A stretch of 64,000 nucleotides of DNA from Metellina segmentata (Eukaryota; Arthropoda; Arachnida; Araneae; Tetragnathidae), in assembly GCA_947359465.1 (NCBI GenBank), contig OX375882.1:56480509-56544508 (forward strand), written 5' to 3'. The notes below the pieces were generated by a model. The model had not been told where the DNA came from and searched no databases. It worked only from the letters and a program-made list of their open reading frames with translations. A program made the position numbers and the translations under genes. This document shows, one piece after another, positions 57,480 to 64,000 of this stretch. The first letter of the stretch is position 1, and each line of letters starts with the position of its first letter.

Positions 57480-59045
57480 TGAAATACAAGAGCCACATGG
57501 TAATTTACGAGTGCTATGTAAAATATCAGCAGTAATCGCCACATACTCATAAAAGTTACGATAAAACAAAATAGAGTACCCATCAAGTACTTCTGATTTC
57601 TTAAGTGCATGTTATATAAAACATCTGGACTATGGGTTTAGAGGCCAGGTAACAGGTTAGATGAGGAACTAAACACAACCACCTCTTGTACATGCATTTT
57701 GTTGGTTGGTTATTGATGGCGCAATGGTCTAGGTCTATCCAAGCTGGACGAAGCAATGTTTTTCAGCGATTGAACTGCGAAACTGTAATGATGTAGCAGG
57801 TGAGCGACCGGAGCAGTGTTGGGTACGGAGCTATAAACCTCCATGATGTGCCATCTCTGAAATTAAAAGTAAACCAGTTTCTACATCCAGTTGCGAGACA
57901 TTAAACAATAAACTGTAATGTTCCTCGATAGATGTTTTGTTTTTTAATATCCATGATAGTGTTTGTGTGTTTTTAGTTTTAAATTGTTTTACTAAACTGA
58001 AGTAAATCGTATAGATCCGCCTGTTTCCTCCATCACAAACTGGTTCCCGGGGTCAGTGTTTTAGTGTTCAGCAGCTGGTTTCTCAATCCATTCGTTACAT
58101 TAGCTATTTCCGCGGAAGCTTCACGTTCGGATGCATTATGCATAAAAAAAGACATTCCTCATTACAAGAAACATGGAAATCAGTGAACTACACCCCACAA
58201 TTTCGTTATCCCATCCAACCCGACACACAAATCTCTCACGAACGTCACCAGCACACACACACAAACCCTCCCCAAACACACACTCCAACAAGAACCACAC
58301 ACACACGAACATCCCTTACTTATTGATCACAGTGCTCATAGCCTTTAAGGAGGCCGACAACCACCGGTCATCCCACAAACGCAACTCCAGATCTATTCGA
58401 CTTTCCATCCATCCATCCCCCAATATTTATAGGCCGTCGAAAATAAAAGAAAAACAATAATAACAGGGTTCCATTTTCTACGGACTCGAATACACACGGG
58501 AAGAAGCAAAAATATAAAAGGGACTCCCGTCTGCATAATCCATACGGAAAGAGGTAATAACAATAGGACCTGAATATGAAATCATCGGACATTGGTCACA
58601 TAGGAAGGAAGGAAGGTGTCTTTTAAAGAAATTTCCGCATGTGTACTCTGACTTTAATTACTAGTTATCCCTGCGCTTTGAGACAGGGGTGGCGTGTACC
58701 CAGAAGAAAACTCCGATACGATCATTTAATAAACAATGAAGCGGCAGCTACTTGATGAGAGGAATCGTGGATAAATTATTTATGGGAATATGGGCGGAGG
58801 GAGTTCCGTATCGGTTTTATTATTATGTACCTACGGGTTTTTGTACGGAAGCGATCAAATAAATACGGACCGGAAAAAAGCTGGAATTTCGATCTTCGTG
58901 TGTGTGGTCTTTTTTTTCCTTCTGTGTGGTTTTTCTTTCTGGGGTTATTATTTTTTTTTTTGCGAGATTGACTGTCCCTAGGGATGGAATGTAATTTACG
59001 TAGAAGACATGAAGCGGGGTATACTACAACTACTCAGAAATCTTG
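57480..59045. other. Mostly single-copy island
   Basis: It holds a CA-rich stretch at 58249-58310 and a Sox-type AACAATG at 58731-58737. The 63-codon frame at 58790-58981 is rich in Phe and Cys with a possible membrane stretch, but lacks support as a gene. Confidence 0.38.
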
Positions 59046-59062
59046 TGACCCTCAGAGGGTTA
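59028..59062 (+). repeat. Family C head motif beside a MITE
   Basis: 'ctacaactactcagaaatct' then 'tgtgaccctcagaggg' and TTAA (59060-59063). The TTAA is also the left boundary of the adjoining MITE. Confidence 0.5.
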
Positions 59063-59063
59063 A

Positions 59064-59293
59064 CTCCCCCGGTGAAAATCTCGACGAGGGATCTCGTCAT
59101 TGGCAAAACTGAGAACTTGATGGACGAGATATCTCGTCATTACAAAAGAACTGACTTGATCTTGATTTCGCCATCATTAGAAATCGGCAACATCAGTCTT
59201 CATCAAGTCGTCAATCTTAGTGACAATCTCGTCATCAGCAAAATTCTTCGGATCCTGATGAACGAGATATCTCGTCGAAACCACTTGGCAGGG
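59064..59293 (-). mobile_element. Palindromic MITE (family A), near full length
   Basis: It starts CTCCCCCGGTGAAAATCTCG after TTAA. A perfect palindrome lies at 59122-59137 and another near 59262-59277. The middle is 'gatttcgccatcattagaaa' then 'tcggcaacatc', and the right end is 'cgaaaccacttggcaggg'. A 157-codon frame across it is repeat translation. Confidence 0.8.
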
Positions 59294-59319
59294 TTGAGGA
59301 ATTTGACAGAGATTACCAA

Positions 59320-59392
59320 GTGTCATTTATTTCTCGTCAAAAGCAAAAATGATCAGATCTCAATGAACGAGATTACTCGTAGGGTCGAGGAA
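59320..59392. mobile_element. Palindromic MITE (family A), fragment
   Basis: 'tttctcgtcaaaagcaaaaa', 'tgatcagatctcaatgaacg' and 'agattactcgtagggtcgag' resemble the right half of the element. Confidence 0.5.
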
Positions 59393-59947
59393 ATTGGCAC
59401 AGACACTACCAAAATTGTTATTTGTTACTTTTGCAAAATACACGATGCAAGTCCATCCCGCTATGCAGTGGTTTATTCTTGAGGTGGGATCAAATTAAGC
59501 ACAAATACCATCGAGCGAAACCATATCCTCGTGCCTCTTCACCCTAAGTGTCCCTCTCCATCCTTGGAAAGAAAGGATAATCGCATCGATGACCACTGGG
59601 AGGGGGTGGACCGAGAGGTGGCGTGTCTCGGGAAAGACGAGACTCCTGATGACCCCCAAGAGATATCCCCATCCAGCACCGTCGCCTATTAAGGCCACAT
59701 TGGAACCCTACACGGGGTATAGTGGTGGTGATGAGGTGTGGTGGGGTGTAGTGGTCACTTGATGAGATAACCCTTGGACGCGGCAAATAGAATGCGAAGT
59801 CTGGTGTGGTGTGTAAGTCAAAGACCTCTGGCTACTTGATAGGACAACTTGCGGCAAATATGCCAGAGTGATTGCGGTCTATTTAGGTAGATAGTAAAAC
59901 ATTAGAGGCAAATCTAATCAAAATGAAGCGATTTACGCATTAAGAGA
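59393..59947. other. Non-coding stretch
   Basis: A minor TG-rich patch lies at 59725-59755. No recognised gene. Confidence 0.35.
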
Positions 59948-60122
59948 GCAAGTGGTTTCAATGAGGTATTTCGTTTGTTAAGATCCGAATAGTTTTGCTA
60001 ACTACGAGGTAACTCGTCATCAAGATATTGCCGATTTTTGATGACGACGCGATCAAGACCCGGTCAATTTTTTTTTATAATGGACGAGACAACTTGTCCA
60101 TTATTATGTAATTCGACAAGGG
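59948..60122 (+). mobile_element. Palindromic MITE (family A)
   Basis: Left terminus 'gcaagtggtttcaatgaggt', palindrome relics with 'cgtcatcaagatattgccga', the middle 'tttttgatgacgacgcgatc' and a right end 'gacgagacaacttgtcc'. Confidence 0.7.
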
Positions 60123-60189
60123 TGTACCGATGGGGGAAAACGAAAATTTCTGTAATTTTCCAAACCAAGCTACCGAAAAACTAACCGAT

Positions 60190-60345
60190 TCAAAACTTCC
60201 ATGAAAAAAAACGAACACAAAAGGAAGAATTCGATTTCTTTTACGATTAAAATTTAGTGAGTCGATTTCAGAGTCAAATCATAAAAAGTCCAGTTATAAA
60301 GGTAGCCTAATTGCAAAGGGAAGCAAACGAAAACGACCGTCTTTC
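60190..60345 (+). repeat. Left copy of a direct repeat bracketing the Tc1 relic
   Basis: 'aaaaaaaacgaacacaaaagg', 'tcaaatcataaaaagtccag', 'ttataaaggtag' and 'gcaaacgaaaacgacc' recur, diverged, at about 61125-61260. Confidence 0.55.
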
Positions 60346-60410
60346 CAAATGGCATCTCGTTCATCAAGATCTGGTCAGTTTTGCAAAGGACGTTGTCGAG
60401 TAAATGCCTG
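60345..60410. mobile_element. Palindromic MITE (family A), short fragment
   Basis: 'catctcgttcatcaagatct' then 'ggtcagttttgcaaaggacg' and 'ttgtcgag'. Confidence 0.6.
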
Positions 60411-60595
60411 GAATATTCAGGTTCAAAATTGGATTGATTGTCACTGTAAGTTTGTATTGTAGAACTCGAAATTGACCTGGAACTACCGATGGCACAAATG
60501 AAAATTGCTGTAAATTTCCAAGCCAACATATCGAGAAACTAATTTACACTACCATATTATAATTGACCGGACGTCAGCGGATATGCATAAAATGA

Positions 60596-61050
60596 GATTA
60601 ATTGTTTGGGGTGTTTTTCGTGGTATGACCTGGGACCTTTGCATGTTGTTCCTGGTCAATTGTACGCCGACGCCGACACGAACATTTTGGACAATCAGGT
60701 TCTTCCTACGCTCTGGCAATTTTATGAAATGGACGAATGTTACTTCCAGTACGACAACGCTACATGTCATGTTGCAGCCTCTGTGAAGCAGTGGTATCAA
60801 GACATGGATGTAAAACGACTTCACTGGTCTGCTCAGAGTCCCGACCTAAATCCCATAGAACCTTCGTAGGACGAGTTAAAGCGACGCTTACGGACCAGGG
60901 AACTCCGTCCGAAATCTACAGCTGAGTTGGCGACATTCTTGCAGCAGGAATGGACACAAACACCCTAGCTGTGTATCAAAACCTTGTTGAAAGTATGCCA
61001 GAAGAGTTGCTGGTGTAATTGAAGCACGTGGGGGACCATCCCCCTTTTAA
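60596..61050 (+). pseudogene. Tc1-type transposase, C-terminal half
   Basis: It begins in a LIVWG segment, then a lost base near 60610 shifts to the main frame: GCFSWYDLGPLHV, NILDNQVLPTLWQFY, FQYDNATCHVA and WSAQSPDLNPIE. The Asp of YDN and the Glu of PIE are separated by exactly 34 residues, the DD34E spacing of Tc1 elements, so the last two catalytic residues survive. A TAG at 60867-60869 stands where TGG (Trp) follows the PIE motif in relatives. Two further frame shifts (near 60967 and 61005) separate the 'LAVYQNLVESMP' and 'VAGVIEARGGPSPF' ends. The ancestral stop is TAA at 61048-61050. The N-terminal half is missing. Dead but younger-looking than the relic at 18.4 kb. Confidence 0.87.
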
Positions 61051-61124
61051 AGAATGTATTATTTCCTTTATACCACCACATCTTGCAGTCTGGTGCATTA
61101 TTGTAGGGAAGTGTATTTAAAATT

Positions 61125-61260
61125 TCCATGCGAAAAAAGATGAAAGGAAAAGAGTGGGATTTATTTTAAGATAATTTATTTATTCAATTTTATGCTTCGA
61201 ATCATAAAATGTCCAATTACAAAAGTAGATGAGTAACAAAAGGAAATAAACAAAACCGCG
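61125..61260 (+). repeat. Right copy of the direct repeat bracketing the Tc1 relic
   Basis: 'gaaaaaagatgaaaggaaaag', 'tcgaatcataaaatgtccaa', 'ttacaaaagtagatgagt' and 'ggaaataaacaaaacc' parallel 60190-60345. The spacing is about 920 bp. Confidence 0.55.
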
Positions 61261-61261
61261 G

Positions 61262-61975
61262 TGGCTGTAGTGAAGGACAGGGGGTAGGGACATTTACGGT
61301 AAAGGTAAGAACCAAGGGAAACTCTTCGTATTTATTGGGATGGGCGGACAGAGGGTCGAGGAGGGGGGTGCTTCTGACATTTGCTTATTTATCATGAAAC
61401 GGTGCTTAACGGGAGGTGAGTGTTTTTGTTCTTCGTAAACGTATTGCATTCTGGGAAAAAGGGGGGGGGGAAACTGTTTCGTTTGTGTTCCTAGTATCTA
61501 TGGTGACGACAGCGATGCTTATATTTTAAGTCTTTTGATTTTGTCCCCTATTTGGCTAACTCGGGCCCTTCGTTCCATCATTTATTTTTAGGGGAAAACA
61601 AAAAAGTTTGGACTCTTTTATCTGTCCCTCGCTGCGGAATACAAAACTAGATTACACCTTTGCTGCTGGCGTAATGTATCGATGCGGTCCGATTACAATA
61701 GGTAATGAAAAAAAATCGATTCGGCGAGAAGTGGGATGGTAAATAGGCACGGGTGTAATTGAATGGGGACGAAGCCGTGTTTGATCGTGTAATCGTATTT
61801 GAGTGGGCATAACTGATCAATTAATACGGAAAACAACATTTTCAAACTTTAAAGATTGGATTTTTGTTAAGTCGGAATTTATGTGTTAATAAATCGATCC
61901 TCCAGCTAAATCGATTTCAAACAAAATTATCGGAGCTTAAGTTTCCTCTGTGTATAAACATTGCAAACATAAGAC
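61262..61975. other. Single-copy island
   Basis: A G-run near 61461-61470. Homeodomain-type words (TGATCAATTAAT at 61813-61824, GTAATCG near 61790) are scattered. No exon could be supported. Confidence 0.4.
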
Positions 61976-61987
61976 TCAGGTGGGCTA

Positions 61988-62275
61988 ATAGTTAATTAAC
62001 GTCGGACTACAGCATACAAATCGACCATCCAATCAAGATCCGTGGACAACACTTCGTCATTTTGAACCACGGTCAGATTATGCGGTCAACACCTCTACTG
62101 GCACTTGACTCTCCAAACTTTCACACCACTCCGACCCGAGGACATTTGAATCCACAACAGATTTAACGTGCACCTGTCCGAACGCACACGAGGGTTTTTG
62201 GTTGAACCTAGTTTAGAACTCCCAACTCTCCGGTTGTTGGTCACTACTTTTCCAACTGGGTTACCTCAGCCCCAA
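61988..62275 (-). mobile_element. SINE (family B), diverged
   Basis: 'gttaattaacgtcggactac', 'ggacaacacttcgtcatttt', 'gaaccacggtcagattatgc' and 'ctctccaaactttcacacca', then a head relic 'ggttgaacctagtttagaac' on the minus strand. Confidence 0.75.
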
Positions 62276-62439
62276 TACGCGATTTAGATTAGAGTTGTAA
62301 AAAAATATATATGCGCCCAGATATATTTTTTTGGACGACATGGTTTTGAAAGGGAAAAAGATAGGTCCTTCAATTTTAACAAGTTAGAACAGCATCGGAT
62401 TAGCAACTACAGGATTGTGAACTTGAATTCAGTCAAATA

Positions 62440-62680
62440 CCGCCGTGTACAAAGAGGACAGGCGCACGTTAAATCTGTCGCGGCCTCAAATGTCCTCACC
62501 TTGGCGTGGTGTGGAAGTTTGAAGAGTTGGTTACCAGCTCAAGTGTGATCTCGTCATCCGACCAAAAATACGTGTTGTCCTCGGATCTTTCCCTTCAGGA
62601 CTGACCCAGGGACCGTCGTCAATAGCCCGTTGTGTTGCTCCCCCCCCAGTGGGACTTTAATTTAAATATATACCTACGTT
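62440..62680 (+). mobile_element. SINE (family B), inverted partner of the preceding copy
   Basis: 'acgttaaatctgtcgcggcc', 'ccttggcgtggtgtggaagt', 'ctcgtcatccgaccaaaaat' and 'gtcgtcaatagcccgttgtg'. A C-run replaces the 3' end near 62641. Confidence 0.78.
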
Positions 62681-62689
62681 TGATTTTAT

Positions 62690-64000
62690 ACATTTCTTAC
62701 GACAGCTATTATATACAATGATTTTATTCGGGAAGAATTTATTACTTGGACGTTTATTGAATCGATATAGCAATATAAACACTGCCTAAAACACACAATG
62801 CCTTTGACCAATTTTACACAACAATAAATTTCTTGTAAAAGATCGTTTAGAAGCGCAACTGCAAAAAGAAAACATTTTGAGTAAGCACTTTTACACTAAA
62901 AAGTTGCAGAATCTAAAAAATACACAGAAATATTCCAGCCACTTGTGTACTAGGAAAAACTCAACAGGAATAAAGTAAAATAGCATTTTCACGTCGTATG
63001 TTCGAGAGTGTATGTCATTATCCTGAATGAAATTTCCTAAGTAAACTAATCGCGCTGGCATAAGTTTATAGCAAACAAACAATATCGCTCATGCAAATAT
63101 CCCCAAATACACACGTAGATATATACTTTTTTATTCCGGATCCTCTGTTTGCCTAAAATTTTCAAATCCAGATTTCCAGGCAAAACCGAAAGGTTTAGCT
63201 AAAGTCAATACCCTAGGTTTAGGAAAACTTGGGAGAGTGCGAGGATATGAAAAATTGTCTAAAGCTAAATGCGTGTAAATAAAAGTCGAGGTTCCCTATT
63301 AATAAAATCTACTAATCACTATGATTTCTTGAGCTTGGACTTTAGCCATTAGACGGGATTAGGAGCGACGGGGGAAAATTTTTGCCACGCAAAATCCGGG
63401 CACACACGAACTTTTCCAACCTAGTGAAAATGACTCTTAATAACTTAAATAAACAACACAAAAAAATTCTTCGTTAAATATTTAACGAGCACCCACCAAA
63501 CAAAAATGGCGAAGCGTACATGCTGGAGGAGAGGAGAGAGGTGAAAAAAGGGAGAGAAAATGAGAGAAATGCTGGCGAAAGGGACACAAAATAAGAAAAG
63601 GGAAATAATAAAAAAAAAACACGCACATCAAACAAGGGAGGCAAAATTAAACAATGCTGCATTTTCAGGGCTCGGTGTTGACATAGCATTTGAAGAGTCG
63701 CCAGGCCTTAACATGTAATTAAGAAAGAGCGGTTATAATTAAGTTAAATTCATAAAAAGGAACGCCCTTTTCTGCGCGTTGCCTAAAGTGAAAATGAAAT
63801 GGGATGAAAAAAAAAACCAGCGCATGGAAAGAGGAACAAAAAATAGTTGAGTACACAAGTAAATATCGTCTGTTAGCCGTGTGATATACTTCGGTAAGCA
63901 AATTTAGACTCGATTTTTTTTATTTATTTGTTCTTTTGTTGTTATTTTATCAGCCTTGAGGCAGGGTAATGATGTTTTCGCTATTACACCAAAGAGTAGC
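62690..64000. other. Non-coding stretch at the window end
   Basis: AT-rich, partly purine-rich (63510-63620). Two minus-strand frames (63474-63689 and 63719-63901) are rich in Phe, Leu and Ser and lack motifs. No gene supported. Confidence 0.4.

Noticed and set aside
59009..59482. A 157-codon plus-strand frame
   Set aside because: Most of it is the palindromic MITE read in frame ('DEISR' repeats).

Overview
This window looks like animal nuclear DNA, most likely from an arthropod and probably an insect. It is AT-rich and dominated by repeats. No protein gene of normal length can be read across it. There is no operon structure, rRNA, true tRNA or CRISPR array. Its recognisable protein fossils are IS630/Tc1/mariner-superfamily transposases, which are common in arthropods. 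The arthropod call is inference; no gene here fixes the species.

The one host-gene candidate is at about 27.1-27.9 kb. A CpG-rich island holds a perfect CRE (TGACGTCA) and a GC box. These are followed by an ATG in good context, a 22-codon reading frame and a textbook splice donor (CAG|GTAACT at 27879/27880). I read this as promoter plus first coding exon of a gene whose long intron 1 runs to the right. I do not recognise the protein.

The rest is built from a few dispersed families. (A) About 20 copies of a short element of about 210-260 bp, made of tandem copies of the perfect 16-bp palindrome GACGAGATATCTCGTC. Its CCCTCC...GGAGGG ends often sit next to TTAA, which suggests a piggyBac-type MITE. 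(B) About a dozen or more copies and fragments of a tRNA-derived SINE; the copy at 49887-50211 has A and B boxes and a 15-bp target-site duplication. (C) A composite family with a conserved head motif, a ~40-bp internal repeat and a conserved tail. Different pieces of it are amplified at 10, 22, 45 and 54 kb. (D) Three dead transposase remnants (15.2, 18.4 and 60.6 kb) and one possible Helitron (39.9-40.8 kb).

Tandem arrays occupy much of the sequence: 6.2-8.4, 10.3-10.8, 11.8-12.7, 13.3-13.7, 19.8-20.3, 27.9-29.3, 32.4-32.9, 33.4-34.4, 42.1-43.1, 45.3-45.9, 50.9-53.3, 54.2-55.4 and 57.25-57.48 kb. Several carry a transposable-element end inside their repeat unit, as if arrays were seeded at element termini. 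Two arrays (33.4 and 54.2 kb) show alternating two-type, higher-order order.

Between the repeats lie GC-richer, apparently single-copy islands (about 1.9-3.3, 5.4-6.1, 12.7-13.2, 16.5-17.7, 20.6-21.6, 26.7-27.9, 32.9-33.4, 36.5-37.5, 38.8-39.6, 43.1-44.0, 46.0-46.6, 50.5-50.9, 55.4-56.6, 57.5-59.0 and 61.3-61.9 kb). Several hold compact factor-site-like motifs such as an RFX X-box, homeodomain sites and inverted ATCGAT pairs. They may be conserved regulatory elements; comparison with a related genome would test this.
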